The notes: generated by a model from the sequence alone, not told the origin. 64,000 bases of DNA from Firmicutes bacterium HGW-Firmicutes-2 (GCA_002841495.1 PGZV01000005.1:370865-434864), one strand, 5' to 3'; numbered from the stretch's first letter, positions 1 to 9,710 are shown. Program-made: numbers and translations.

Positions 1-3
1 ACC

Positions 4-1674
4 ATGAAGTCAGACATACAAATTGCAAACGAGGCGAAGATATTACCCATTAAGAGCATTGCGGAAGCCATCGGCATTCATGAAGACCATTTGGATTATT
101 ACGGCAAACACAAAGCCAAGCTATCAGCTAGCTTATGGCAAGAGATTAAAGACAGGGAAGACGGCAAGTTGGTTCTTGTAACCGCCATCAACCCAACACC
201 GGCAGGCGAAGGCAAGACCACAACAACAGTAGGTCTTGGACAAGCTCTGGGTCTGTTAGGTGAGAAAGCCATCATAGCGCTTAGAGAACCTTCACTTGGT
301 CCCTGTATGGGCATCAAAGGTGGTGCAGCAGGTGGTGGCTATGCACAGGTCATTCCTATGGAAGACATTAATTTGCATTTCACAGGGGACATTCATGCGG
401 TCAGCATCGCTCACAACCTATTGTCAGCCATGCTTGACAACCATTTGCAACAAGGTAATGATCTGAACATTGACACCAGACATATTGTATGGAAGCGTGT
501 CGTAGACATGAACGACCGAGCGCTTAGAAACATCATCGTAGGTCTTGGTGGCAGTATGCAAGGTGTACCAAGAGAAGATGGGTACATGATTTCTGTTGCT
601 TCAGAAGTCATGGCTATATTATGCCTCTCTAACGACCTAAAGGATTTGAAAAAGAGACTGGGACAGATCATAGTCGCTTATACCAGAAAAGGTGATCCGG
701 TCACAGCCCATGATTTAAAAGCAGAAGGTGCTATGGCTGCCTTACTTAAAGAAGCCATCAATCCCAATCTGGTTCAGACCTTAGAAAATACCCCTGCAAT
801 TTTACATGGTGGACCTTTTGCCAATATCGCTCATGGTTGTAACTCGGTCAGAGCGACCAAATATGGTCTCAAATTAGCTGATATCGTTGTAACTGAAGCA
901 GGCTTTGGTGCAGACCTTGGGGCTGAAAAGTTCCTGGACATCAAATGTCAAAAAGCAGGTCTGAAACCAAACGCTGTCGTATTGGTAGCGACAATAAGAG
1001 CCCTAAAATACAATGGTGGAGGCAATATCAAAGAACTGGCAACAGAAGATCTGGATGCCCTTAAAAAAGGCTTTGTTAACCTAGAAAAACACATAGAGAA
1101 CCTATTTCACTACCAAGTACCGGTCATTGTTGCATTAAACCATTTTGTAACCGATACAGAGGCAGAAGTGGCCTATGTCAAAGAAACCTGTGAAGCTATG
1201 GGTTGTGCGTTTGCCATTTCCAACGTATGGGAAAAGGGCGGCGAAGGTGGTGTGGAACTTGCTAATGCGGTTCTTGATACTTTAAAGAACAGACCGTCTG
1301 ATTTTAGGACCCTATATGATGTGAACGATTCAATCAAAGATAAAATCAACACCATTGCCACCAAGATCTATGGCGCAGACAAAGTCTCTTATTCTGCAAA
1401 AGCGATGAAGATGATGAAGAAAATAGAGGGTCTAAAACTGGATAAGTTACCAATCTGTATTGCAAAAACCCAGTATTCACTGTCCGATGACCCGACTAAG
1501 TTAGGACGCCCAACAGGCTTTAGCATAACGGTAAGAGACTTAAACGTATCCGCCGGAGCAGAGTTTATCGTAGCCTTAACCGGTGACGTTATGACCATGC
1601 CCGGACTACCTAAAGTCCCATCAGCAGAGAGCATCGATATTGACGATGACGGCAACATTTCCGGATTGTTTTAG
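4..1674 (+). CDS. fhs: Formate--tetrahydrofolate ligase
   Basis: This cytosolic enzyme makes 10-formyl-THF from formate, THF and ATP, supplying one-carbon units for purines or the acetyl-CoA pathway. The 556-residue length is normal for the family. The P-loop TPAGEGKTT is at residues 65-73, followed by the conserved REPSLGP stretch and a Gly-rich IKGGAAGGG segment (about 94-112). The ATG lies 3 bases inside the window, so its ribosome binding site and promoter cannot be seen. The next gene, folD, starts 8 bases after the stop, with its Shine-Dalgarno GGAGGT overlapping the fhs stop codon, so the two are a tight one-carbon pair. Nothing in the reading frame looks unusual. Confidence 0.97.
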   Translation: MKSDIQIANEAKILPIKSIAEAIGIHEDHLDYYGKHKAKLSASLWQEIKDREDGKLVLVTAINPTPAGEGKTTTTVGLGQALGLLGEKAIIALREPSLGPCMGIKGGAAGGGYAQVIPMEDINLHFTGDIHAVSIAHNLLSAMLDNHLQQGNDLNIDTRHIVWKRVVDMNDRALRNIIVGLGGSMQGVPREDGYMISVASEVMAILCLSNDLKDLKKRLGQIIVAYTRKGDPVTAHDLKAEGAMAALLKEAINPNLVQTLENTPAILHGGPFANIAHGCNSVRATKYGLKLADIVVTEAGFGADLGAEKFLDIKCQKAGLKPNAVVLVATIRALKYNGGGNIKELATEDLDALKKGFVNLEKHIENLFHYQVPVIVALNHFVTDTEAEVAYVKETCEAMGCAFAISNVWEKGGEGGVELANAVLDTLKNRPSDFRTLYDVNDSIKDKINTIATKIYGADKVSYSAKAMKMMKKIEGLKLDKLPICIAKTQYSLSDDPTKLGRPTGFSITVRDLNVSAGAEFIVALTGDVMTMPGLPKVPSAESIDIDDDGNISGLF

Positions 1675-1682
1675 GAGGTATT

Positions 1683-2525
1683 ATGTCAGCAGAGATTATT
1701 AATGGAAAACAGATTGCAGAAGATATAAAAAGTGAGTTAAAAGAAAAAATAGAACAACTGGTATCGACAAAAGGACAGCCCACTTTGGCTGTCGTATTGG
1801 TCGGTGAAGATCAGGCTTCTAAGGTCTATGTAAGAAACAAGAAGTTAGCCTGTGAGTATGTAGGCATACGTTCATTATCCTATGAACTGCCGGAAGCCAC
1901 AACCCAAGAAGAGGTTTTGGCTCTTGTTCATGAACTGAATGAACGAGAAGATGTCCATGGTATTTTGGTACAACTGCCATTGCCTGCCCATATAGATGAC
2001 GACTTGGTCATCATGAACATTGACCCGGGAAAAGATGTGGATGGTTTTCATCCAATCAATGTTGGGAACTTAAGTATCGGTCATGACGGATTTGTGTCCT
2101 GTACACCGGCCGGTATCATTGAACTCATGAAACGTAGCAACATCGAGATGTCAGGAAAAAACTGTGTTATCATCGGTCGTAGCAACATTGTAGGTAAGCC
2201 CATTGCCATGCTTATGATCAGGGAACATGCTACTGTAACGGTAACCCATTCCAGAACCAAGCATCTATCCGATGTATGTAAGAATGCAGACATACTCATC
2301 GTGGCCATCGGCAGAGCCAAATTTGTGACAAGAGAATTTGTCAAAGAAGGCGCTGTGGTCATCGATGTGGGAATCAATAGAGATGAGAACGGCAAGTTAT
2401 GTGGGGATGTGGACTTTGAAGACTGTGTTGATGTGGCAGGTGCCATTACACCGGTTCCAAAAGGTGTCGGCCCCATGACCATCGCCATGCTCATAAGCAA
2501 TTGTGTAAAAGCATATGAAAAATAA
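1683..2525 (+). CDS. folD: Bifunctional methylenetetrahydrofolate dehydrogenase / methenyltetrahydrofolate cyclohydrolase
   Basis: FolD interconverts 5,10-methylene-, 5,10-methenyl- and 10-formyl-THF using NADP(H). It acts in the cytosol directly downstream of Fhs in the pathway. The 280-residue length is typical. The catalytic Tyr49-xxx-Lys53 pair (YVRNK), the VQLPLP motif (about 96-101), DVDGFHP (about 118-124) and the nucleotide-binding IIGRSNIVGKP loop (about 163-173) are all present. The ATG is preceded by GGAGGT that overlaps the fhs stop, which suggests translational coupling. rimO follows after 11 bases with its own AGGAGG. Confidence 0.97.
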   Translation: MSAEIINGKQIAEDIKSELKEKIEQLVSTKGQPTLAVVLVGEDQASKVYVRNKKLACEYVGIRSLSYELPEATTQEEVLALVHELNEREDVHGILVQLPLPAHIDDDLVIMNIDPGKDVDGFHPINVGNLSIGHDGFVSCTPAGIIELMKRSNIEMSGKNCVIIGRSNIVGKPIAMLMIREHATVTVTHSRTKHLSDVCKNADILIVAIGRAKFVTREFVKEGAVVIDVGINRDENGKLCGDVDFEDCVDVAGAITPVPKGVGPMTIAMLISNCVKAYEK

Positions 2526-2536
2526 TAGGAGGCACT

Positions 2537-3886
2537 ATGTCAAAAGGAAAAATCTTTTTTGTATCCCTAGGATGCGATAAAAACCTGGTGGATACAGAAG
2601 TGATGTTAGGTCACATTGTAGATGCCGGATATGAACTGATCAACGAAGAAAGTGAAGCGGATGTCATCATCGTCAATACTTGTAGCTTCATACATGATGC
2701 TAAGGAAGAAAGCGTTCGCACCATTTTAGAGATGGCACAGTATAAAAAAGAAGGTCATCTCAAAGGCTTAGTTGCCGTTGGTTGTCTGACACAGCGCTAT
2801 AGAGAAGAGATTGTACAAGAGATTCCTGAACTGGACGGTGCTCTTGGTACTTCAAATTACGACGAGATTGTAGAAGCTTTAGACCACATCATATTAAGAG
2901 AAGAACCTTATATCAGTTTCAAAGACATTAACTATGCCTGTGAACCCTATATAAAGCGTGTCGGTGATCAAACAGCCCACTATGCTTATTTAAAGATATC
3001 AGAAGGCTGTAACAACCACTGTACCTATTGCATTATACCCAGCCTAAGAGGGAGAATCAGAAGTCGAAGTATTGAGAGTCTGGTGGAAGAAGCTCAGTAT
3101 CTGGCATCCCAAGGCAAATCAGAGATCATTATTGTTGCTCAAGACGTAACCAAGTACGGCGTGGACCTATATCAGGAAAAAGCCTTGCCAAGACTATTGA
3201 GAGAGCTGGTTCAGATAGAAGGTATCAAATGGATACGTCTCTTGTATTGTTATCCTGAAGACATTACCGATGAACTCATACAACTCATGGCAACAGAAGA
3301 AAAAATATGTAACTATATCGACATACCTATTCAACATGTGAGTGATTCTATATTAAACAGAATGGCAAGACACAGCAATAGGGCTTCAATCATAGAGGTC
3401 ATCCATAAATTAAGAAAAGCCATGCCGGATATAACCATACGTTCTACCTTCATCGTAGGTTTTCCTGGTGAAACAGAAGAAGACTATGAAGTCCTAAAGT
3501 CCTTTTTGCAGGAACATCGCCTTGAAAGAGTGGGGGTATTTACCTATTCTATTGAAGAAGGTACCAAAGCAGCTGAGATGCCGGGACATATAGCACGTGA
3601 GCTTATGGAAGTAAGACGAGACGGTCTGATGGCCAGCCAGCAACAGATTTCCATGGATAAAAATGAAGCCATGGTAGGTAAGATTATCGAGTGTATCGTG
3701 GAAGGCTATATGCCGGAAGAAGAAGTATACATGGGAAGAACTTATAAAGATGCCCCTGGTGTAGACGGCGCCATTTTCATAACATCACCTTTTGAATTAT
3801 TAGCAGGTGAATTTGTACAGGTTCAGGTAACGGATTTTAATGAATACGATTTAATCGGGGAGGTTTATGATGAATTTAGCCAATAG
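2537..3886 (+). CDS. rimO: Ribosomal protein uS12 methylthiotransferase RimO
   Basis: This radical-SAM enzyme adds a methylthio group to the conserved aspartate of ribosomal protein S12. The N-terminal UPF0004 domain carries three cluster cysteines (C13, C49, C83). The radical-SAM motif CNNHCTYC is at 158-165, and the last ~75 residues form a TRAM RNA/protein-binding domain. SLGCDKNLVD near the N-terminus and the RGRIRSR segment after the SAM motif are typical of RimO rather than MiaB. The gene has AGGAGG 4 bases before its ATG and overlaps pgsA by 20 bases. This rimO-pgsA-cinA-recA order is common in Clostridia. Confidence 0.95.
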   Translation: MSKGKIFFVSLGCDKNLVDTEVMLGHIVDAGYELINEESEADVIIVNTCSFIHDAKEESVRTILEMAQYKKEGHLKGLVAVGCLTQRYREEIVQEIPELDGALGTSNYDEIVEALDHIILREEPYISFKDINYACEPYIKRVGDQTAHYAYLKISEGCNNHCTYCIIPSLRGRIRSRSIESLVEEAQYLASQGKSEIIIVAQDVTKYGVDLYQEKALPRLLRELVQIEGIKWIRLLYCYPEDITDELIQLMATEEKICNYIDIPIQHVSDSILNRMARHSNRASIIEVIHKLRKAMPDITIRSTFIVGFPGETEEDYEVLKSFLQEHRLERVGVFTYSIEEGTKAAEMPGHIARELMEVRRDGLMASQQQISMDKNEAMVGKIIECIVEGYMPEEEVYMGRTYKDAPGVDGAIFITSPFELLAGEFVQVQVTDFNEYDLIGEVYDEFSQ

Positions 3887-4409
3887 ATTAACCATTTTAC
3901 GCATCTTATTAATTCCTGTTTTCTTAGTACTACTCTATGTATCCGAGGATCCTATCATACGTTACGTGGCTGTTTTTGTTTTTGTTATTGCCTCTTTAAC
4001 AGATCTCCTAGACGGACACATAGCAAGATCTAGGAATCTGATTACGGATTTTGGCAAGTTTATGGATCCCTTAGCAGATAAATTATTGGTAACAGCAGCC
4101 CTCATCTATATGGTAGAAGTCGGTCAAATATCGGCATGGGTTATCATCATCATCATCAGCCGTGAATTTGTCATCAGTGGTCTTAGACTGGTGGCGGCAG
4201 CAAAAGGCATTGTGTTAGCAGCCAGTTGGTGGGGTAAGCTTAAGACGGCTACGACCATGGTTATGATTATCGTGGTACTTCTTGAACTACCATTTAGTTT
4301 TATGGGAACTGTAGAGTGGGTCCTGATTGCGGCATCAACCGTATTCACCGTTATTTCCGGTACGGATTATGTGCTCAAGAATCTGGATGTATTTAAAGGC
4401 TCCATGTAA
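3867..4409 (+). CDS. pgsA: CDP-diacylglycerol--glycerol-3-phosphate 3-phosphatidyltransferase
   Basis: PgsA makes phosphatidylglycerol-phosphate from CDP-diacylglycerol and glycerol-3-phosphate in the membrane. The CDP-alcohol phosphotransferase signature D-xx-DG-xx-AR-x8-G-xxx-D-xxx-D is complete: D46, D49, G50, A53, R54, G63, D67, D71. Several hydrophobic helices flank it. Two ATGs stand in tandem (3867 and 3870) after GGGGAGGT; either could initiate. The start lies inside the end of rimO, so translation is likely coupled. Because of its place before cinA and recA this is read as the housekeeping PgsA; a second family member sits at about 19.7 kb. Confidence 0.95.
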   Translation: MMNLANRLTILRILLIPVFLVLLYVSEDPIIRYVAVFVFVIASLTDLLDGHIARSRNLITDFGKFMDPLADKLLVTAALIYMVEVGQISAWVIIIIISREFVISGLRLVAAAKGIVLAASWWGKLKTATTMVMIIVVLLELPFSFMGTVEWVLIAASTVFTVISGTDYVLKNLDVFKGSM

Positions 4410-4441
4410 ACAGGTCAGAATCCTATAAGCGAGGTATAGTT

Positions 4442-5704
4442 ATGATTGGAGAAATTATCTGTGTCGGCAACGAAATCTTAATTGGTGACACTCTAAACAC
4501 CAACACAAGGTACCTAAGCAAAAGCATGACCACATTAGGCATAGAAGTGGCCTATCAAGTGGTGGTCGGCGATCATGAAGAAAGATTACTGGATGCCATA
4601 GAAACAGCAAGTAAAAGGTCGGATGTAATTGTTTTTACTGGTGGGCTAGGTCCGACCTATGATGATATGACAAAAGAAACGATAGCTAAAGCCCTAGATA
4701 TGACCATGGTTTTAGACGAAGAAGCCCTAGATGATATACGTCGTTTTTTTGAGCACAGAAAAAGAACCATGGCAGACAGCAATAGAAAACAAGCCTACAG
4801 ACCCTCAGGTGGGCGGATGCTAAGGAATGAGAACGGCACAGCACCGGGCATCTATATAAAAAACGAAGAAACCCATTACATCTTATTGCCGGGACCACCT
4901 AGAGAATTGATGCCCATGTTTGAAAAAGAAGTAACACCCATCTTAGAGACTTTAAGCTCGGATGTCATTACTTCCAGAATTTTTCAACTTTCAGGCATAG
5001 GTGAGAGTGATCTAGCAGAGATTATCGGCCATATTATGAATGTTTCTGATAATCCCAGAATTGCCCCTTATGCAAAGCTTGGATCTGTCAACATTAGGGT
5101 CACAGCCATAACAAAAACCAAAGAAGAAGGCAATAAGCAGATAGAAGCGACAACAGCTTTGCTGATGCCCTATCTAGAACCTTATTGCTATAGTTATGAT
5201 AACAAGAGCCTTGAAGAAGTTGTGGTACAGATGATTATGGAGAAAAACCATTCCATAGCCATAGCCGAGTCTTGTACCGGTGGGTTGTTAAGCAGCCGAA
5301 TCATTAATGTACCCGGTGTATCAAAAGTATATAGAAACGGGTTCGTTACCTACTCCAATGGCTCTAAAGAAACATGGTTAAAAGTACCCCATGCCCTCAT
5401 GTTGAAAGAAGGCGCAGTAAGTGAAGCTGTCGCCATCGCTATGGCAGAAGGCGTTGCAAAAGTCTCTGACGCCTCCATCGGTGTAGGCATAACCGGCATC
5501 GCAGGACCGGAGGGCGGGACACCTCAAAAACCGGTAGGTATGGTGTGCATGGGTTTTACCATTAACGGTAAGAGCTTTGGAACCACCTTCCACTTCAACG
5601 GTGATCGGAAGAAGATTCGAGATTACAGTGTGTGGTACGCCCTAACAACTCTATATAGCCTTCTAAAAGAAGAACTAAAAGAAACGCCTAATAAAAAGGG
5701 TTGA
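4442..5704 (+). CDS. cinA: CinA family protein (MoCF-like domain plus nicotinamide-nucleotide amidohydrolase domain)
   Basis: This two-domain protein has an N-terminal molybdopterin-binding-like domain (about 1-170: GNEILIGDT, GGLGPTYDDMTKE, LPGPPREL) associated with ADP-ribose/NMN metabolism. The C-terminal CinA domain (about 255-415: AESCTGGLLSSR, GVGITGIAGPEGG) is the NMN deamidase module in the family. At 420 residues it has the standard full length. GCGAGGT precedes the ATG. cinA-recA adjacency is conserved in Firmicutes, where it is linked to competence and recombination. The recA promoter and its first LexA box overlap or directly follow the cinA stop codon. Confidence 0.94.
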   Translation: MIGEIICVGNEILIGDTLNTNTRYLSKSMTTLGIEVAYQVVVGDHEERLLDAIETASKRSDVIVFTGGLGPTYDDMTKETIAKALDMTMVLDEEALDDIRRFFEHRKRTMADSNRKQAYRPSGGRMLRNENGTAPGIYIKNEETHYILLPGPPRELMPMFEKEVTPILETLSSDVITSRIFQLSGIGESDLAEIIGHIMNVSDNPRIAPYAKLGSVNIRVTAITKTKEEGNKQIEATTALLMPYLEPYCYSYDNKSLEEVVVQMIMEKNHSIAIAESCTGGLLSSRIINVPGVSKVYRNGFVTYSNGSKETWLKVPHALMLKEGAVSEAVAIAMAEGVAKVSDASIGVGITGIAGPEGGTPQKPVGMVCMGFTINGKSFGTTFHFNGDRKKIRDYSVWYALTTLYSLLKEELKETPNKKG

Positions 5705-5729
5705 CGCATGGGAACATATGTACTATAAT
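5701..5729 (+). promoter_or_regulatory. Sigma-A promoter of recA
   Basis: TTGACG (5701-5706), a 17-bp spacer and a perfect TATAAT (5724-5729). The -35 box overlaps the cinA stop codon. A LexA box fills the spacer, so repressor and RNA polymerase would exclude each other. Confidence 0.85.
5712..5723 (+). promoter_or_regulatory. LexA (DinR) operator 1 of recA
   Basis: GAAC-ATAT-GTAC matches the Firmicute SOS box GAAC-N4-GTTC in 7 of 8 fixed positions, with the R-N-R-Y centre intact. It sits between the -35 and -10 boxes, the classical position for repression. Confidence 0.75.
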
Positions 5730-5737
5730 AAGAAAAA

Positions 5738-5749
5738 GAACACACGTTC
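5738..5749 (+). promoter_or_regulatory. LexA (DinR) operator 2 of recA
   Basis: GAAC-ACAC-GTTC is a perfect GAAC-N4-GTTC Firmicute SOS box. It covers the expected transcription start about 9 bases after the -10 element. Centre-to-centre distance from operator 1 is 26 bp, about 2.5 helical turns. Confidence 0.82.
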
Positions 5750-5762
5750 GATATAATATGGA

Positions 5763-5797
5763 AGGGGGAACCTAGTGGGTTGACCTAGGTATTTCTT
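5763..5797 (+). promoter_or_regulatory. recA leader: distant Shine-Dalgarno followed by a hairpin
   Basis: The strong ribosome binding site AGGGGG (5763-5768) is 29 bases before the recA ATG, much too far for normal initiation. Between them lies an inverted repeat, ACCTAG (5770-5775) and CTAGGT (5785-5790), with a 9-base loop. If it folds, the effective spacing shrinks to about 8 bases. An in-frame TAG at 5786-5788 rules out an earlier recA start. No other good Shine-Dalgarno lies closer to the ATG. Confidence 0.55.
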
Positions 5798-6892
5798 ATG
5801 ACAAACGAAAAGACAAAAGCCCTGGAAGCGGCTATTACACAGATTGAAAAGCAATATGGTATAGGTTCCATCATGAAGCTTGGAGAGAGCAACGAACATA
5901 TGAATGTCAAGACCGTTCCTTCAGGTGCGCTTAGTTTGGATATCGCCCTAGGTGCCGGTGGGGTTCCAAGAGGTCGTATTATTGAATTATATGGTCCTGA
6001 GTCCAGTGGTAAAACAACCCTCGCCCTTCATATGTTGGCGGAGGTTCAGAAGTCAGGTGGCGTAGCCGGATTTATAGACGCAGAGCACGCTCTTGACCCA
6101 AGTTATGCCAAGAAGATTGGTGTGGATATCGACAACTTATATATATCCCAACCGGATAACGGTGAACAAGCCCTTGAGATTGCGGAGACCATGGTCCGGT
6201 CAGGTGCGATTGATATCATCGTTATTGACTCAGTAGCAGCACTGGTACCAAGAGCTGAGATTGAAGGCGATATGGGTGATTCGCATGTCGGTCTTCAGGC
6301 AAGACTGATGTCTCAAGCACTTAGAAAGATTGCAGGGATTGTTTCCAAATCCAACTGTATCGTTATATTTATTAACCAGTTAAGAGAAAAGATTGGGGTT
6401 ATGTTCGGAAGTCCTGAGACAACCACCGGTGGGCGTGCCCTTAAGTTCTATGCTTCTGTTCGATTGGACATTAGACGTATTGAGACTTTAAAGCAAGGTG
6501 TGAATATGGTGGGTAACCGTGTCCGTGTCAAAGTCGCTAAGAATAAGATTGCCCCACCTTTTAAGCAAGCAGAATTTGACATCATGTTCGGTGAAGGTAT
6601 TTCAAGAGAAGGTGACTTACTGGACTTAGGTGTGGATCTTGATTTTGTACAAAAGAGTGGCGCTTGGTTTTCCTACGGAGATATTCGTTTAGGACAAGGC
6701 CGTGAGAATTCTAAGATCTATTTGAAGGAAAACCCTGAGATCTGCAATAGAATAGATGAACAGATTCGTAGTCATTACGGATTTGGAAAAACAAAAGAAG
6801 AGATAGAAATCGCCTTAGAAAAAGAAAAAGCAGACACTAATAAAGTTGCGGATAAAAAAGCTGCAGATAAAAAAACTGCAGATAAGAAGTAA
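5798..6892 (+). CDS. recA: Recombinase RecA
   Basis: RecA is the DNA-dependent ATPase of homologous recombination and the co-protease that triggers LexA cleavage in the SOS response. Walker A GPESSGKT is at 66-73. Walker [11 protein letters not shown] and the following [17 protein letters not shown] region are intact. The start fits the family N-terminus ([15 protein letters not shown]) and an in-frame stop lies 10 bases upstream, so ATG 5798 is the start. The C-terminal ~20 residues are a Lys/Asp-rich tail made of ADKK units, encoded by imperfect 15-bp repeats. Two LexA boxes overlap the promoter, and a strong hairpin follows the stop. Confidence 0.98.
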   Translation: MTNEKTKALEAAITQIEKQYGIGSIMKLGESNEHMNVKTVPSGALSLDIALGAGGVPRGRIIELYGPESSGKTTLALHMLAEVQKSGGVAGFIDAEHALDPSYAKKIGVDIDNLYISQPDNGEQALEIAETMVRSGAIDIIVIDSVAALVPRAEIEGDMGDSHVGLQARLMSQALRKIAGIVSKSNCIVIFINQLREKIGVMFGSPETTTGGRALKFYASVRLDIRRIETLKQGVNMVGNRVRVKVAKNKIAPPFKQAEFDIMFGEGISREGDLLDLGVDLDFVQKSGAWFSYGDIRLGQGRENSKIYLKENPEICNRIDEQIRSHYGFGKTKEEIEIALEKEKADTNKVADKKAADKKTADKK

Positions 6893-6934
6893 GCCCCTCA
6901 AAAGAAAAAGCATAAATTAGTACATGTAGCTTAC

Positions 6935-6966
6935 AAAGGCGACCTTGGTATCTTAAGGTCGCCTTT
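6935..6966 (+). terminator. Terminator-like hairpin after recA
   Basis: A perfect 12-bp stem, AAAGGCGACCTT (6935-6946) with AAGGTCGCCTTT (6955-6966), and an 8-base loop. The trailing sequence has only a short T-run, so termination may be incomplete and allow some read-through into recX. Confidence 0.7.
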
Positions 6967-7035
6967 ATCTATAGCATAAATTGAGGCGAGTTCAGCACAT
7001 CGACAAATAGGGCGAAAAAGGGGTGAAGTTGGCGT

Positions 7036-7647
7036 ATGCACATAAAAGAGATTAGGAAACTTGAAAAAGGAAAACACAAGATCCTATTAGATAACGACGA
7101 CTATGTCATCTTGTATTATAAAGAGCTTAAAGCATTTAAAATGGTTCAGGATGAAGCCGTTGAGGAAGAGACATGGGCGTTGGCCAAGAAGGCCATGACA
7201 ACCCGAGGGAAAAAAAGAGTCTATCATTTATTAGGAAAGAAAGATTATGTAATTGAAGAGATTAGGAAAAAGCTAGTAAAAGAAGATTACCCAAGTGGGA
7301 TCATCGAAATCATATTGGATTATTTTATAGAACTTGGTTTTTTAAATGATGAAAGTTATACCGAAAAATACTACAGATATCAGAAAGCTACAAAAAGTCG
7401 GCGTATGATTGAGATGAAGCTAAGTGAAAAAGGCATACCAAGAGATACTATAAAAACTTTTTTTGAAACGGTGGATCATCAGGAAACCGAGTATGAGACG
7501 GCCCAGAAGCTCCTTGAGAAAAAGTATAACAATAAAGACGTGACAAAAGAAGACTATAATAAGATGGCACGTTTTTTGGCTTACAAAGGCTTTGACTACG
7601 ATGTGATTAATTCCGTCATCATGACCTATCTTAAGCCTAAAGATTAA
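7036..7647 (+). CDS. recX: Regulatory protein RecX
   Basis: RecX binds RecA filaments and modulates recombination and SOS activity. At 203 residues the protein has the usual three-helix repeats, with YHLLGKKDYVIEEIRKKL (about 64-81) and a FLNDESYTEKY motif (about 107-117) characteristic of RecX. AAGGGG stands about 11 bases before the ATG. The gene is 143 bases downstream of recA with a terminator-like hairpin between them, so it is probably expressed by partial read-through. N-terminal extensions of this kind (about 55 residues before the first repeat) are common in Firmicute RecX. Confidence 0.88.
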   Translation: MHIKEIRKLEKGKHKILLDNDDYVILYYKELKAFKMVQDEAVEEETWALAKKAMTTRGKKRVYHLLGKKDYVIEEIRKKLVKEDYPSGIIEIILDYFIELGFLNDESYTEKYYRYQKATKSRRMIEMKLSEKGIPRDTIKTFFETVDHQETEYETAQKLLEKKYNNKDVTKEDYNKMARFLAYKGFDYDVINSVIMTYLKPKD

Positions 7648-7761
7648 AGTATAAAAAAGATTTACCCAATATATTATTGGTAGAAGTTCAACTAAAGTGT
7701 TATGAAACTTTAACCGAATTAGGGATAATGATAGTTTTCTTTCTAAAAGGAGCCATATAAC

Positions 7762-7790
7762 TTGACATAATGCTTAAAAAAGTATAGAAT
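7762..7790 (+). promoter_or_regulatory. Sigma-A promoter of rny
   Basis: Consensus TTGACA (7762-7767), a 17-bp spacer and TAGAAT (7785-7790). A small hairpin (TTGTAA/TTACAA, 7823-7837) lies in the leader before the AGGAGGTG ribosome binding site of rny. Confidence 0.75.
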
Positions 7791-7877
7791 TTAGTTGTTG
7801 TAAATTTTTACGATGTTGAATGTTGTAAAGCTTACAATACCGCACAATGAAAAGTGAATACAGAGGAGGTGTTATAG

Positions 7878-9428
7878 TTGGAATTACTAAACATACTCAT
7901 ACCTGTTGGAGTGGCCGTAGTCGTTGGTACACTTGCATTTTATCTTGGTGTCATGTATAGAAAGAACGTTGCCGAAGCTCAATTTGGATCTGCTGAACAA
8001 AAAGCCAGAAAAATCGTAGATGATGCGATTAAGGAAGGCGAAGCAATCAAAAGAGAGGCACGTTTAGATCTTAAAGATGAAGTATTTAAGATTAAAAATG
8101 ATCTTGATAAAGAAGTTAAGGAGCGCCGCAATGAATTGACCCGATTGGAACGTCGCATACAGCAAAAAGAAGAAGCGATTGACAAAAAGGCAGAATCATT
8201 CGAGAAAAAAGAAGCTCAATTAGCCGCAAAAGACGAAAACCTCAACATACTAAGAGATGAAGTAGAACAACTAAAACAGCAGCACCTATCAGAATTAGAG
8301 AAAATCTCTGGATTAACTACCGAACAAGCAAAAGAATACCTTTTAAAATCAGTTAAAGAAGAAGTACAACATGAAACAGCAATAATTGTTAAGGAATTAG
8401 AAGCGAAAGCAAAAGAAGACGCAACAAAGAACGCAAGAAAGATTCTTGCAACAGCGGTACAAAAATGTGCAGCTGACCATGTTGCTGAAACGACTGTATC
8501 AGTAGTTCATCTTCCTAATGATGAGATGAAAGGACGTATTATTGGTCGTGAAGGACGTAACATCCGTACATTGGAAACACTTACGGGTATCGACTTAATC
8601 ATTGATGATACACCAGAGGCTGTCATATTGTCAGGCTTTGATCCAATCAGAAGAGAAATTGCACGTATAGCCCTTGAAAAACTCATAGTGGACGGACGTA
8701 TCCATCCTGCAAGAATTGAGGAAATGGTAGAGAAAGCGAAACGTGAAGTGGAACAAATCATATTAGAAGAAGGCGAAAACGCTACATTTGAGACGGGGGT
8801 TCACGGAGTTCATCCGGAACTTGTTAGACTTCTTGGTAAAATGAAATTCCGTACAAGCTATGGACAGAATGTATTGAAGCATGCTATAGAAGTATCCCAC
8901 TTATGTGGTTTACTAGCCGGTGAGATCGGACTTGATATCCGTCTTGCAAAACGTGCAGGTTTATTGCACGACATCGGTAAAGCTGTGGATCATGAAATGG
9001 AAGGCTCTCATATATCCATCGGAGCAGATTTGTGTAGAAAATACAAGGAATCGGAAGTTGTCATCAATGCTGTGGAATCACATCACGGTGATGTAGAACC
9101 AACGAACCTCATATCTGTTCTCGTACAAGCGGCAGACACAATATCCGCTGCAAGACCGGGAGCTAGGAGAGAAACATTACATACATACATCCAAAGACTA
9201 CAAAAACTTGAAGAAATTGCTGATGAATTTAAAGGTGTAGAAAAATCGTTTGCTATACAGGCAGGTAGAGAGATTCGAATAATGGTAATACCGGACCAAA
9301 CAACAGATTTAGAGACGGTGTTACTCGCTAGGGAAGTTGCTAAAAAGATCGAGGAAGAACTTGAATACCCAGGCCAGATTAAGGTCAACGTAATCAGGGA
9401 AACCAGATCCATTGAATACGCTAAATAA
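7878..9428 (+). CDS. rny: Ribonuclease Y
   Basis: RNase Y is the membrane-anchored endoribonuclease that starts mRNA decay in many Firmicutes. One N-terminal transmembrane helix (about 5-25) is followed by a long charged coiled coil (about 30-160), a KH domain with [12 protein letters not shown] (about 215-226) and an HD domain with HDIGKAVDH (H364, D365). The start codon is TTG, 6 bases after a strong AGAGGAGGTG; this start gives the membrane anchor at once and the usual ~515-residue length. It stands alone between its own promoter and a strong terminator. Confidence 0.96.
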   Translation: MELLNILIPVGVAVVVGTLAFYLGVMYRKNVAEAQFGSAEQKARKIVDDAIKEGEAIKREARLDLKDEVFKIKNDLDKEVKERRNELTRLERRIQQKEEAIDKKAESFEKKEAQLAAKDENLNILRDEVEQLKQQHLSELEKISGLTTEQAKEYLLKSVKEEVQHETAIIVKELEAKAKEDATKNARKILATAVQKCAADHVAETTVSVVHLPNDEMKGRIIGREGRNIRTLETLTGIDLIIDDTPEAVILSGFDPIRREIARIALEKLIVDGRIHPARIEEMVEKAKREVEQIILEEGENATFETGVHGVHPELVRLLGKMKFRTSYGQNVLKHAIEVSHLCGLLAGEIGLDIRLAKRAGLLHDIGKAVDHEMEGSHISIGADLCRKYKESEVVINAVESHHGDVEPTNLISVLVQAADTISAARPGARRETLHTYIQRLQKLEEIADEFKGVEKSFAIQAGREIRIMVIPDQTTDLETVLLAREVAKKIEEELEYPGQIKVNVIRETRSIEYAK

Positions 9429-9432
9429 AGTT

Positions 9433-9465
9433 AAGGCGTTATCTATTATAGATAACGCCTTTTTA
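9433..9465 (+). terminator. Rho-independent terminator of rny
   Basis: A perfect 13-bp stem, AAGGCGTTATCTA (9433-9445) and TAGATAACGCCTT (9449-9461), with a 3-base loop and a run of T. Confidence 0.9.
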
Positions 9466-9582
9466 AACGCCTGTTTTTAATACTTACGACTAGACATATG
9501 AATCTGGAAAAAGATTTTCTTGCAATAAAGCAAAAGATAATCCAAATAACAAGGAATAATGGCCTAATAAATGAAAAAACAC

Positions 9583-9611
9583 TTTCCATATCTTGCAAAA
9601 CATGCTATTCT
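9583..9611 (+). promoter_or_regulatory. Probable promoter of the aspartate aminotransferase gene
   Basis: TTTCCA (9583-9588), a 17-bp spacer and TATTCT (9606-9611) preceded by TGC, an extended -10. The leader then holds a 10-bp perfect inverted repeat (9641-9650 and 9674-9683, TAAGGTTAAA/TTTAACCTTA) 23 bases apart. This argues against the 67-codon reading frame that spans the region. Confidence 0.5.
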
Positions 9612-9640
9612 ATACATAAGCTGTTTTTAACAAACGGCTT

Positions 9641-9683
9641 TAAGGTTAAAAGGTCTAAACCAAGTTTCGGCGCTTTAACCTTA
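9641..9683 (+). repeat. Inverted repeat in the leader of the aspartate aminotransferase gene
   Basis: TAAGGTTAAA (9641-9650) and its exact reverse complement TTTAACCTTA (9674-9683) enclose 23 bases. It ends 19 bases before the AGGAGG of the next gene and no T-run follows. It may be an RNA hairpin or an operator; function unknown. Confidence 0.45.
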
Positions 9684-9710
9684 TACCTATGTAATTTTTA
9701 GGAGGCGCTT

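Noticed and set aside
9498..9701. 67-codon frame upstream of the aspartate aminotransferase gene
   Set aside because: It has no ribosome binding site, resembles nothing, and contains the likely promoter and a perfect inverted repeat of the next gene.
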